Assembly (NCBI GenBank): GCA_934316845.1
Contig: CAKRDZ010000035.1
Span: 1-32,079, forward strand
Length of the DNA stretch: 32,079 nucleotides
Reading direction: 5' to 3'
Origin: an uncultured Eubacterium sp.
Lineage (GTDB): Bacteria > Bacillota > Clostridia > Lachnospirales > Lachnospiraceae
Shown here: piece after piece, positions 23,570-31,521 of the stretch
Numbering within the stretch: position 1 is the stretch's first letter
How the letters are laid out: the number at the start of each line of letters is the position of its first letter
Notes under the pieces: model-generated
What the model was told of the DNA's origin: nothing
What the model saw: only the letters and a program-made list of their open reading frames with translations
Databases searched by the model: none
Position numbers and translations under genes: made by a program

Positions 23570-23600
23570 AAAAGGACAGCTTCACGATGGCTGTCCTTTT
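23570..23600 (-). terminator. Hairpin between ftsH and the GH13 gene, probable ftsH terminator
   Basis: AAAAGGACAGC and GCTGTCCTTTT are perfect 11-bp arms with a 9-nt loop, with four T at the base on the leftward side. The hairpin sits about 180 bp past ftsH and about 40 bp before the GH13 start. If the GH13 promoter is upstream of it, it would act as a leader attenuator. The rest of 23601-23777 is AT-rich, with no gene and no confident promoter. Confidence 0.65.
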
Positions 23601-23777
23601 GGGAGAAGGTATTTTTGTTACTTATGGGGTGTAGCAAAAACTATATAATGTATTGGGGTTTACGATATGAAGTATAGCATGTTCTTCTAAATCAGTGTGC
23701 ACAAACATTACATTTTTTTAAAAATCTTTTTGTTACTTTTGCCCAAACACCTTCCCGCAATTCGCAAATTCAACAAT

Positions 23778-25613
23778 TTACGCTTCGTCAGAAGCGATTT
23801 TCTCGTCATTTTGCTCAAACAGTGCCTCAAACTCTTCTCTTGTGATACGTTCTTTCTCAATCAAGAGTGCTGCCAGACGATCCAAAATATCTTTGTGATC
23901 CATCAAAATCTTTGTCGCCTGCTCATGACAGCGGTCAATGATCGATTTCACTTCATCATCGATGACTTTCGATGTAGACTCGCTGTAACTCTTCGTATGA
24001 CCGATGTCACGTCCGATAAATACTTCGTCGTCTGACGTGTCATAATTGATCATGCCGAGTTTATCCGAAAATCCATATTTGGTGACCATATCTCTTGCAG
24101 CTTCTGTCGCCTGCTTGATATCCTGTACGGCACCGGTCGTCACATCGTCAAAGATAATTCCTTCGGCGATACGTCCGCCCAGGCATACGGTGATGTCCTG
24201 AAGCATTTTCCCTTTTGTCATATGCATCTCATCACGTTCCGGCAATGGCATCGTATAACCTGCTGCCCCCTGACCGGTCGGTATGATCGAAACCGTATAA
24301 ACCGGTCCGACATCCGGAAGTACATGGAACAGGATCGCATGCCCCGCCTCGTGGTAAGCTGTGATTTTCTTATCTTTTTCGGAAATGATACGGCTCTTTT
24401 TCTCCGCACCGATTCCTACCTTGATAAAGGATTTCTTAATATCTTCTTCTACAATAAAAGCACGGTTATCGCGCGCCGCCGCAATGGCTGCCTCATTTAA
24501 GAGGTTCTCCAGATCTGCACCGACAAATCCTGCCGTTGTACGCGCCACATCTTCAAGATTTACATCTTCTGCCAATGGTTTGTCTTTCGCGTGCACTTTC
24601 AAAATTTCCTCGCGTCCGCGCACATCCGGACGTCCTACGGTAACTTTGCGGTCAAAACGTCCCGGACGAAGGATTGCCGGATCAAGGATATCGACACGGT
24701 TTGTCGCCGCCATAACGATAATTCCTTCGTTGACGCCAAATCCATCCATCTCAACAAGCATCTGGTTCAATGTCTGCTCGCGCTCGTCATGTCCACCGCC
24801 AAGTCCGCTTCCACGGCGTCTTGCCACAGCATCAATCTCATCGATAAATACGATACATGGCGCTTTTTTCTTTGCCTCTTCAAATAAGTCACGGACACGG
24901 GAAGCTCCGACTCCGACAAACATTTCGACAAAATCGGATCCGGAAATGCTGAAAAACGGAACGCCTGCTTCTCCGGCAACAGCTTTTGCCAAAAGGGTTT
25001 TACCGGTTCCCGGAGGGCCTACCATCAAAACTCCTTTCGGAATTCTGGCACCCAGTTTTGTATATTTGGAAGGAGCGGACAAAAAGTCCACGATCTCTTC
25101 TAACTGCTCTTTTTCTTCTACCAGTCCTGCAACATCCGCAAACGTTTTTACTTTGTCATCCGGCATCGTAAGGGTTGCACGGCTCTTTCCAAAATTTGCC
25201 ATTTTATTGCCACCGCCGCCGGCGTTTGGCATCATCATGCTAAACAGCACGAAAAATAATACAAAGCCGATCACATACGGCAGAATTTCAACATACCATG
25301 GCGTACGCGCCACATCGCTCAGATGATACTCGGTAAAATTCTGGTCGTCCAGATAGGAGATCATCGCATTTACATCGGATACGTACAGCTGTTTTGTCCC
25401 TTTTTCATATTGAATGACCAGCTGTCCTGTCGGCACTTCCGCATTCTGTTCAATCGTTACTTTCTTTATCTTTTTATCCTGCAGATCCTGTTTGAACTGC
25501 GTTACTGAGTAGGAATCGCGGTCGTAATCCATAATGTAATTGTTGCACAGATACGCGATTCCGATCACTACGAGCAAAACGATAAAAAAGCCATAGCCTT
25601 TTACGCTTTTCAT
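23778..25613 (-). CDS. ftsH: ATP-dependent zinc metalloprotease FtsH
   Basis: This 611-residue protein is the membrane AAA+ protease that degrades misfolded and regulatory membrane proteins. Two transmembrane segments (about 8-28 and 108-128) flank a short external domain. The AAA+ module has Walker A GPPGTGKT (199-206), Walker B IVFIDEID (about 254-261) and the second region of homology (MAATNRVDILDPAILRPGRF). The zinc site is HEAGH (421-425). The length is typical of Firmicutes FtsH. The start overlaps the hpt stop by 4 nt, so the two are coupled, and hpt-ftsH adjacency is conserved in Bacillus and Clostridia. Confidence 0.97.
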   Translation of the reverse strand: MKSVKGYGFFIVLLVVIGIAYLCNNYIMDYDRDSYSVTQFKQDLQDKKIKKVTIEQNAEVPTGQLVIQYEKGTKQLYVSDVNAMISYLDDQNFTEYHLSDVARTPWYVEILPYVIGFVLFFVLFSMMMPNAGGGGNKMANFGKSRATLTMPDDKVKTFADVAGLVEEKEQLEEIVDFLSAPSKYTKLGARIPKGVLMVGPPGTGKTLLAKAVAGEAGVPFFSISGSDFVEMFVGVGASRVRDLFEEAKKKAPCIVFIDEIDAVARRRGSGLGGGHDEREQTLNQMLVEMDGFGVNEGIIVMAATNRVDILDPAILRPGRFDRKVTVGRPDVRGREEILKVHAKDKPLAEDVNLEDVARTTAGFVGADLENLLNEAAIAAARDNRAFIVEEDIKKSFIKVGIGAEKKSRIISEKDKKITAYHEAGHAILFHVLPDVGPVYTVSIIPTGQGAAGYTMPLPERDEMHMTKGKMLQDITVCLGGRIAEGIIFDDVTTGAVQDIKQATEAARDMVTKYGFSDKLGMINYDTSDDEVFIGRDIGHTKSYSESTSKVIDDEVKSIIDRCHEQATKILMDHKDILDRLAALLIEKERITREEFEALFEQNDEKIASDEA

Positions 25614-26146
25614 TCTTCACCCTCCTTGAAAATAAGTTCGCCAATAAATGGCAGATTGCGGTATCTCTGGGCATAATCCATGCCAAAACCAACCACAAAT
25701 TTATCCGGAATTGTAAAACCGCTGTAATCCGGGCTGACGTCAGACACTCTGCCCGACGGTTTATCCAGGAAAGAACAAAGACGCAGGCTTGCCGGCTCTC
25801 TTTTGGCCAGCATATGCATCAAAAAGGCGAGTGTTCTTCCGGAATCCACGATATCTTCGATCACAATCACATGTTTTCCTTTTACATTTATCTCTTCATC
25901 CTGATCAATGCGCACCACACCGGAACTCGTCAGACCGTCGCCGTAACTGGACGCCTTCATGAAGCCCATTTTTACCGGCATCGTCAGATATTTGGACAAT
26001 TCACAGGTAAAATACACGCTTCCTTTCAGAATGCAAAGCAAAAAAACTTCTTTGCCCGCATAATCTTTATTGATCTGCGCAGCAATCTCTTTCACTTTCT
26101 CTGTAATCTCTTCTTCCGAAATCATTACCTTAACTTCTTCTTTCAT
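25610..26146 (-). CDS. hpt: Hypoxanthine phosphoribosyltransferase
   Basis: This 178-residue purine salvage enzyme converts hypoxanthine or guanine plus PRPP to IMP or GMP. The PRPP loop is VIVIEDIVDSGRT (93-105), with the acidic pair E97/D98. The flexible-loop segment SSYGDG (66-71) and the base-binding KFVVGFGMDY near the C-terminus are also present. The length matches bacterial HPRT. It sits between tilS (27 bp upstream) and ftsH (4-nt overlap) as in Bacillus. A purine-salvage enzyme and a PurF-like protein both occur in this window but far apart. Confidence 0.95.
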   Translation of the reverse strand: MKEEVKVMISEEEITEKVKEIAAQINKDYAGKEVFLLCILKGSVYFTCELSKYLTMPVKMGFMKASSYGDGLTSSGVVRIDQDEEINVKGKHVIVIEDIVDSGRTLAFLMHMLAKREPASLRLCSFLDKPSGRVSDVSPDYSGFTIPDKFVVGFGMDYAQRYRNLPFIGELIFKEGEE

Positions 26147-26173
26147 GGTTTTCCTTTTACCTCACTATTCTTT

Positions 26174-27565
26174 TTAACATTTCGTCAAGACAACCACTAG
26201 TACCTTTTTTGTGTCTTCTGTTATTTTATATGCATCACTTATGCGTCCCGGAACCGCCCACAGCACATGACTTCCATCTGCCAGCACGATTTCCCGCTTG
26301 CGCTCACTCAGTGGTATCTTTTCATCGATATAATACCGCGAAAGCTTCTTTCTGTTTCCCTGCTTATCCATCACAAAGAAATCTCCTTCTTCCGGATTAC
26401 GCAATTCAATACCATCCTTAATGTTATCATAATTAAACCATTTCGTATAGTCTTTTTGTGGAATTTCTTCGGGTAGTTTTTCACGTTCTACAACATCCAT
26501 GCACAGACGCACCCGCTCCCGGTGGATTTCCACCACTCCATCGTACGGAAATTCGCACAATTCTTTTGTAGCGATCCTCACATCCGCGATCTGATTTTTA
26601 AACCATACATACTGATACCGCCGTTCTACGCAGATATTTCCCGGAAGACACACCAGCTTGCCCGCCTCTTTTTTTGTCAGCGAAATGATCATCTTATAAT
26701 GCTGCTCGGTAATATCCTTCACAGAATCCCGGAAATTTTTCAAGATCAGCCGGATAATCTCGATCTGGATCACAATATCGAGTTTGTTAAATTCTTCACA
26801 AGAATAATAATATTCTCCGCGGTCCGCATGCACCAGTTTCATATAACGTTTTTTCGCCTGTTTTTCGATGTAAGAATTTTGCAGCGCTATCTTTTGCGCC
26901 GCTTTTGCCACATGCTCTTTGGCGCGGTTGTTGATCTCCTTTTCGACATAAGGAAATACGCGCAGCCGGATCTTATTGCGCGAATATTCTTCCATTTCGT
27001 TGGTTGCATCCGTACAGCATTCCAGTCCATGCGTCTTGACATACTCTGCAATCTCGGCGCGTGACGCAAATAAAATCGGTCTTATAATATACTCCCGCTT
27101 GGCAAAGATACCGGACAATCCTCTCGGTCCGCTTCCCCGGAACATCTGGAAAAGCACGGTCTCTGCCACATCGTCCTGGTTGTGGGCGATAGCGATCTTC
27201 TGATACCCTTTCATCATACAGACGTGCTGCATGATCTGATACCGCATATAACGTCCGGCCTCTTCCTCCGTCATTTTGCGTTCTTTTGACACTTGTAGTA
27301 TATCCACACGCTCACTGTAGAATTCAAGCCCCATTTTTTCCGCCAGCGCTTTTACAAATGCCTCGTCGCGGTCTGCTTCTTCTCCGCGCAGACAATGATT
27401 TACGTGTACGACAAGAAGAGAAAGATCATATTCTTCTTTGCATTGATTCAAAATGTCCAGCAGGCACACCGAATCCATTCCTCCGGACACTCCCACGACG
27501 ATACGGTCGCCTTTTCCAAATAGTTTATTGCGCTCATTAAACTTTAGTACCTTATCCTTTAACAT
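26174..27565 (-). CDS. tilS: tRNA(Ile)-lysidine synthase
   Basis: This 463-residue protein attaches lysine to C34 of the tRNA-Ile CAU anticodon, so that it reads AUA and accepts isoleucine. The N-terminal PP-loop ATPase has VGVSGGMDSVCLLD with the SGGxDS motif at 27-32. HVNHCLRGEEADRDE follows, and then the IAHNQDDVAETVL motif. The C-terminal TilS domain (about 380-460) ends with SRYYIDEKIPLSERKRE and VLWAVPGRISD. It starts 24 bp after spoIIE and precedes hpt, matching the conserved order. It is normally essential. Confidence 0.96.
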   Translation of the reverse strand: MLKDKVLKFNERNKLFGKGDRIVVGVSGGMDSVCLLDILNQCKEEYDLSLLVVHVNHCLRGEEADRDEAFVKALAEKMGLEFYSERVDILQVSKERKMTEEEAGRYMRYQIMQHVCMMKGYQKIAIAHNQDDVAETVLFQMFRGSGPRGLSGIFAKREYIIRPILFASRAEIAEYVKTHGLECCTDATNEMEEYSRNKIRLRVFPYVEKEINNRAKEHVAKAAQKIALQNSYIEKQAKKRYMKLVHADRGEYYYSCEEFNKLDIVIQIEIIRLILKNFRDSVKDITEQHYKMIISLTKKEAGKLVCLPGNICVERRYQYVWFKNQIADVRIATKELCEFPYDGVVEIHRERVRLCMDVVEREKLPEEIPQKDYTKWFNYDNIKDGIELRNPEEGDFFVMDKQGNRKKLSRYYIDEKIPLSERKREIVLADGSHVLWAVPGRISDAYKITEDTKKVLVVVLTKC

Positions 27566-27588
27566 TCATTCCTCCATATTATTCTGCC

Positions 27589-29892
27589 TTATTTTTTCCA
27601 AATTCCCGCCACGAGTACACTCATATCGTCAAACGGCTGTCTGGCATTGCGCGCCAGTGCTTCCATCAGCACTTTTCTCGCCATCTCAGACGGATTATTG
27701 GTCTGTAAGTTCTCTAAAATATTTTCTACATAAAATTCTTTTTCATCCCCTGGGAACGCATCGACAACGCCATCTGACACCATTACGATAAAATCCCCTT
27801 CTTCCAGATCCTGGATCACGGTCTCCGGATCTGCATTCATTTCCACGCCGACCGGCAGCGTACTTGAAAAAATGGTCTTCACGCCATCCTTCTTTTTGAT
27901 AAATGTGGCAGCCGCACCATTTTTTACTATCTCACAACTTCCACTATAAAGGTCTATGGCCGTCATGTCAAGTGTTGTAAACGTTTTTCCTGCATAAGAC
28001 ATGACAAAAAGTGTATTGATCAGCCGGATTGCGGACTCTTTGCGAAATCCTGCCTCGACCAGACTTTCCAACACATCCACCAGATTCTGGCTGTCCCGGC
28101 ACGCTCTCGTCCCACTTCCCATGCCATCCGACAGCATCATAATGAGTTCTCCGGTCCGCAATTCCATAAAAGAAAAATTATCTCCGGAAACCGTCTCGCC
28201 GCTTTTTGTCGCCCTGGCAAGTCCTGTCAGCGCCTTATAATTGACATCCTGCACAAAGGTTGTCACCTCATATTCTTTGGAGATCACATTTTTCACATAC
28301 CGCCCGGCTGTCATCCTCGTTGAAAGAACCGATTCCAGGGCAAGTGCCACGTCTTTTTTGGTAATGCACGCATTTCCGCGGGTCTTTGCCAGAAAACTTA
28401 CTTCCAGATTGCCCTTTCCGTCTTTTTTAAAAGAAAGATTTTTCACCTGCACGCCCAGAGAGCGCAGGACATACAGCACCTTTTTCTTAACATCCTGCGG
28501 CACATCCGCCGTGTGGTTCAATTCCTGCGTAAACCCACGCAGGGCATACGCGATCTCATACATCTGGGAAGCCATCGCTTCGCGGCTTTCTGCCATTTTA
28601 TTGCGCCAGCTCAGATTCATCCGCGCAAGCGCCAGCCGCTCATTTAATTTTTCCGCATATTCTTCCAGATGAATGCACCGGTTTAAAAAGGTATCGTCAA
28701 CCTGTCCGCACTCCACTACCCCTTGTTCGCACGCGGCGGCGAGGATATTGTGGATATTGTCATACGTCTCTTCATAATGCATCTCCCAGCAATCGTTACA
28801 TTTTTCACAATCCCGGCATATTTTTTCTGCCAGTTCGTCAAAGATCAATTCCATCTCTTCTCCTGAAATATGTTCTTCGCATCTTGTAAAATCCCGAAAG
28901 GACTTCGCCAGCCGCAAAAAAGCCGTGGAAAATCCATCAATCTTCTCATTGGCAAGGCTCATAAGATCCGCTTTAGCAAACGGATTCTCCTGTTCTTTCA
29001 TAAAATCCGTCTCAATCGTGCGCACAACCGACCGCGGAAAGGCCAGAAATACGATCACTGCTGATACCATGCCGCGCAGTTCGACGATTCCAAGCACTTC
29101 ATCGCGGATAACATACGCAAATACTACCCCCGCAGCCACGAAAGTAAGGGCGCTGACGACCCTCCCGATCTCCCGGAAGACGCCTACGGTAATTCCAAGC
29201 ACACAATACACTCCGATCAATATCATATCGCCTCCGCCGGCAACAGACAAGATTCCCCCGGCCGCCCCCGCCATGGCGCCCATCGCCGCCCCGTACCGGT
29301 ATCCGGCAAACAGCACCATCAAATAACTAAATGTCTCAACCAGCGACAATACGCCGTCGAACACCCTCGGCATCCCATAGATACTCAAAGCGGCCAGCAT
29401 AAGGACGCTGATCATCTCTTCGTTGCTGAGTACGCGCTCCCAGTCTTCATACAAAAGGAAACGAAGCCCCCACTGCATCACATTTGCCATTGCTACAATA
29501 CATATGCTTTCTAACACTGCCGTATATACTACACCTGTAGTACCATGTTGCAGAAATCCGGTGGTAAGCGCAAGTGCCACATTTAGAATGCCTCCAATTG
29601 CCGCTACCGCCAGGCAGCTTCCTTCTTTTCCATCTACCTTTTTCATGATTTTCTGCACAAACCAAAGTAACCCCGTCATCATAATATAATGCAGAAAATC
29701 CAATCCCTTTGCCTGGCTGACAAAGCCTGCCAGAACTGAGAGAAATACCAGACTTCTTCCTCCCGGATATACCACGGACGCACACAAATATGCCAATCCA
29801 AATGGATTCATTGAAAAAATCCAGACTCTCCCCAGCATAAATCCGATTCCAATCTCCATCAACCAACGTTTTTTCGACACAGCGCCATTCAT
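27589..29892 (-). CDS. spoIIE: Stage II sporulation protein E, PP2C phosphatase
   Basis: SpoIIE dephosphorylates SpoIIAA in the forespore to release sigma-F and helps switch the septum to the pole. From the ATG at 29892 it has 767 residues. The first 280 or so are mainly hydrophobic, about 10 membrane segments. A middle regulatory region includes a Cys-rich stretch (CRDCEKCNDC), and a C-terminal PP2C phosphatase domain carries SDGMGSG and VSDGVVDAF. The start at 29892 is preferred over 29919: an AAAGGAG lies upstream of it, and the earlier ATG falls about 9 nt from the predicted transcription start with no ribosome binding site. The gene has its own Spo0A-type promoter. Confidence 0.95.
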   Translation of the reverse strand: MNGAVSKKRWLMEIGIGFMLGRVWIFSMNPFGLAYLCASVVYPGGRSLVFLSVLAGFVSQAKGLDFLHYIMMTGLLWFVQKIMKKVDGKEGSCLAVAAIGGILNVALALTTGFLQHGTTGVVYTAVLESICIVAMANVMQWGLRFLLYEDWERVLSNEEMISVLMLAALSIYGMPRVFDGVLSLVETFSYLMVLFAGYRYGAAMGAMAGAAGGILSVAGGGDMILIGVYCVLGITVGVFREIGRVVSALTFVAAGVVFAYVIRDEVLGIVELRGMVSAVIVFLAFPRSVVRTIETDFMKEQENPFAKADLMSLANEKIDGFSTAFLRLAKSFRDFTRCEEHISGEEMELIFDELAEKICRDCEKCNDCWEMHYEETYDNIHNILAAACEQGVVECGQVDDTFLNRCIHLEEYAEKLNERLALARMNLSWRNKMAESREAMASQMYEIAYALRGFTQELNHTADVPQDVKKKVLYVLRSLGVQVKNLSFKKDGKGNLEVSFLAKTRGNACITKKDVALALESVLSTRMTAGRYVKNVISKEYEVTTFVQDVNYKALTGLARATKSGETVSGDNFSFMELRTGELIMMLSDGMGSGTRACRDSQNLVDVLESLVEAGFRKESAIRLINTLFVMSYAGKTFTTLDMTAIDLYSGSCEIVKNGAAATFIKKKDGVKTIFSSTLPVGVEMNADPETVIQDLEEGDFIVMVSDGVVDAFPGDEKEFYVENILENLQTNNPSEMARKVLMEALARNARQPFDDMSVLVAGIWKK

Positions 29893-29934
29893 CTCACCGC
29901 TCGCTCCTTTCCTATGCATTCATTCGTAACGTTA

Positions 29935-29999
29935 AGTATAACGAAAGAGCGGCTCGAATGTTGTCAAAAAAAGAACCGTGCCAAAAAAACTTTTCGACA
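29935..29999 (-). promoter_or_regulatory. Spo0A-type sigma-A promoter of spoIIE with 0A box
   Basis: Read leftwards, a consensus TTGACA (29967-29962) and TATACT (29940-29935) are separated by 21 bp, too long for ordinary sigma-A but typical of the Spo0A-activated spoIIE promoter of Bacillus. A perfect 0A box, TGTCGAA, lies at 29999-29993, 25 bp upstream of the -35. On the opposite strand TGTCAAA (29962-29968) is one mismatch from a 0A box and overlaps the -35. Spo0A~P would be expected to activate here at the onset of sporulation. Confidence 0.85.
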
Positions 30000-30004
30000 C
30001 GATT
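29966..30004 (-). terminator. divIC terminator embedded in the spoIIE promoter
   Basis: AATCGTGTC (30004-29996) pairs with GGCACGGTT (29982-29974), nine pairs including two G-U, and CTTTTTTT follows (to 29966). It starts 1 nt after the divIC stop. The 0A box lies in its first arm and loop, and its T tract overlaps the -35 of spoIIE. Confidence 0.75.
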
Positions 30005-30005
30005 C

Positions 30006-30296
30006 TCACTTTGCTTTGAATACGATCTCATCATCATAGACCAGGCCAAATTTTTCTCTGGCTATCTGCTCGATGTATTCGTTTGTTTCCATGTACTTCT
30101 TCTGTTCTTCGATGCTTTTTGCTTCTTTTTCCAGATCACTTTTCTTCGCTTCCAACTCCGTTTTCTGCTCTTGGAGGGAACTACAGGTAGCACGAAGAGA
30201 AATGCTATGGATTCCCAGCGTTGCACAGAACAAAAGAACAACCGTCATGACCAGATACAATCCGGTGCGGTTTGGCTTCTTTTTCCTTTTCTTCAT
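30006..30296 (-). CDS. divIC: Septum formation initiator, DivIC/FtsB family
   Basis: This 96-residue bitopic protein has a basic cytoplasmic tail (KKRKKKPNR), one membrane segment (about 12-30), an extracellular coiled coil (LQEQKTELEAKKSDLEKEAK) and the family C-terminal motif EYIEQIAREKFGLVYDDEIVF. DivIC pairs with FtsL and DivIB/FtsQ at the septum. Its place between yabQ and spoIIE matches Bacillus and Clostridia. It has its own strong promoter and an adjacent terminator, so it can be expressed in vegetative growth independently of the sporulation genes. AACGGAGAA precedes the ATG. Confidence 0.93.
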   Translation of the reverse strand: MKKRKKKPNRTGLYLVMTVVLLFCATLGIHSISLRATCSSLQEQKTELEAKKSDLEKEAKSIEEQKKYMETNEYIEQIAREKFGLVYDDEIVFKAK

Positions 30297-30421
30297 TCAA
30301 TTCTCCGTTCTGGAGCGAATACGCCCACATTTTAATAACTTTACTTACTTTTCTTTTCTCAATCCGTTCGTTTGTTCTACAACTGTACTATTTTTCTAAC
30401 CCTGTAGACTAATGTGTTTTT

Positions 30422-30450
30422 ATTATAAGACGATTCGTGGTAAATATCAA
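30422..30450 (-). promoter_or_regulatory. Sigma-A promoter of divIC
   Basis: Read leftwards, TTGATA (30450-30445) and consensus TATAAT (30427-30422) are separated by 17 bp. The -35 overlaps the stop codon of yabQ. Transcription should start near 30415, giving a leader of about 120 nt in which no clear regulatory fold was found. Confidence 0.82.
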
Positions 30451-30836
30451 GGTTTTTTTTCACTTTTTTTGAATTTTTTTAGCAATCTTTTACATTTTCG
30501 AACACACGGTTGTATTATTTTTCGGCACATTCCCGATAACAGCCAGATCACACCCCTGGAAACGGCTGTCCCAAATATCTTATGATAGGCAATCGCTCCC
30601 AATACAAATGCCGCTCCAAAGAAAATGCGGAGTGTCCCATGATTGCAAAGAAAGACCATCTGAAACACCAATACCGCCGCAATACTGAAATAAATCGTGT
30701 CAAATATAAATTTTCCCAGACGTTTAAGCCGGAATACGCTCCGCAGCACACGCACCAATTCATAGCATCCCATAACGGCAAACCCGCTCACCACCGAACC
30801 TGCCAAAAACACCATCTGCCCCCGGATCATCTCCAT
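30447..30836 (-). CDS. yabQ: Spore cortex protein YabQ
   Basis: This 129-residue protein has three to four hydrophobic segments (FLAGSVVSGFAVMGCYELV, FIFDTIYFSIAAVLVFQMVF, and LRIFFGAAFVLGAIAYHKI) and a basic tail (CRKIIQPCVRKCKRLLKKFKK). This is the YabQ pattern, a membrane protein of the outer forespore membrane needed for cortex formation in Bacillus. It begins 3 nt after the yabP stop codon, as in the conserved yabP-yabQ pair. Sigma-E control is expected from Bacillus, but I did not identify a promoter. Confidence 0.93.
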   Translation of the reverse strand: MEMIRGQMVFLAGSVVSGFAVMGCYELVRVLRSVFRLKRLGKFIFDTIYFSIAAVLVFQMVFLCNHGTLRIFFGAAFVLGAIAYHKIFGTAVSRGVIWLLSGMCRKIIQPCVRKCKRLLKKFKKSEKKP

Positions 30837-30839
30837 AGG

Positions 30840-31136
30840 CTACTGAAACAATCTCCCCAGGAAACTTTTTGCATCCTCTGCCGTATGCGCATCTGAATAT
30901 TTGAATTCATCCACCGTACCGTCAATGTCTACCTCGCCGCGTTCGAGCGTAAGCCGGCGGACATGCAGATCCTTCCCTTTTATCGCCAGATGCCCCCGGA
31001 CCGTATCGAGCTGCACCTCCCCGCTGTCAAAGGAAAGAACTTCCTTAACCCCCGTAATGGCAGCATTTTTACGTTCTTTCAGCACGAAATGGTGAGTATC
31101 AAACTGAGAGTTTTTCCGATTTTCCTGATTTTCCAT
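30840..31136 (-). CDS. yabP: Sporulation protein YabP
   Basis: This 98-residue protein carries the YabP/YqfC domain: ITGVKEVLSFDSGEVQLDT, then RGHLAIKGKDLHVRRLTLE and GEVDIDGTVDEFKYSD. It is an all-beta protein without membrane segments, expressed in the mother cell of Bacillus. AGAAAGGATA precedes the ATG. It is separated from rqcP by an 82-bp gap with a terminator, so it must have its own promoter or depend on read-through. The next gene is yabQ. Confidence 0.95.
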   Translation of the reverse strand: MENQENRKNSQFDTHHFVLKERKNAAITGVKEVLSFDSGEVQLDTVRGHLAIKGKDLHVRRLTLERGEVDIDGTVDEFKYSDAHTAEDAKSFLGRLFQ

Positions 31137-31186
31137 CCTGCTTATCCTTTCTCTCTTTTCTTCTCATCCTATGCAGACAGCCAAAA

Positions 31187-31217
31187 AAATATGCCTGCGG
31201 CGATGGCAGGCATATTT
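31187..31217 (-). terminator. Rho-independent terminator after rqcP
   Basis: AAATATGCCTGC and GCAGGCATATTT are perfect 12-bp arms with a 7-nt loop. Read leftwards, the stem runs into seven T. It starts 1 nt past the rqcP stop codon and insulates the sporulation genes yabP-yabQ. Confidence 0.9.
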
Positions 31218-31218
31218 C

Positions 31219-31458
31219 TTACAAATACCGGTATAATTCTTTCGCTTCGTCTTTTTTATATGTCTCTTCGACGCGAAGAATTTCTACTTTTGTCGTCTTA
31301 TCTCCGAACTGAATCTCAATCACATCTCCCGGCTTGACATTCAAAGACGCCTTTGCCACTTTGTCATTGACAAGTATTCTGCCGGCATCACAGGCTTCAT
31401 TTGCCACCGGGCGGCGTTTGATCAGACGGGATACTTTTAAATATTTATCCAGACGCAT
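31219..31458 (-). CDS. rqcP: S4-domain RNA-binding protein RqcP (YabO)
   Basis: This 79-residue protein is almost entirely an S4 RNA-binding domain: MRLDKYLKVSRLIKRRPVAN, then EACDAGRILVNDKVAK and KPGDVIEIQFGDK. In Bacillus RqcP works with RqcH at stalled 50S subunits to add alanine tails to stuck nascent chains. Its position just upstream of yabP-yabQ-divIC identifies it as this orthologue rather than another Hsp15-like protein. AAGGAGG lies 7 nt before the ATG. Upstream, instead of the hupA-type gene often found here, lies the 63-bp repeat array. Confidence 0.92.
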   Translation of the reverse strand: MRLDKYLKVSRLIKRRPVANEACDAGRILVNDKVAKASLNVKPGDVIEIQFGDKTTKVEILRVEETYKKDEAKELYRYL

Positions 31459-31521
31459 GTTGATTTCCTCCTTTTTATGATTATGGGATAGGCAGCCTAT
31501 TCTAGAGAATTTAAGAAATTA

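Noticed and set aside
24361..25326. Long + strand ORF inside ftsH
   Set aside because: It is a shadow of ftsH, whose reverse-strand motifs are unambiguous.
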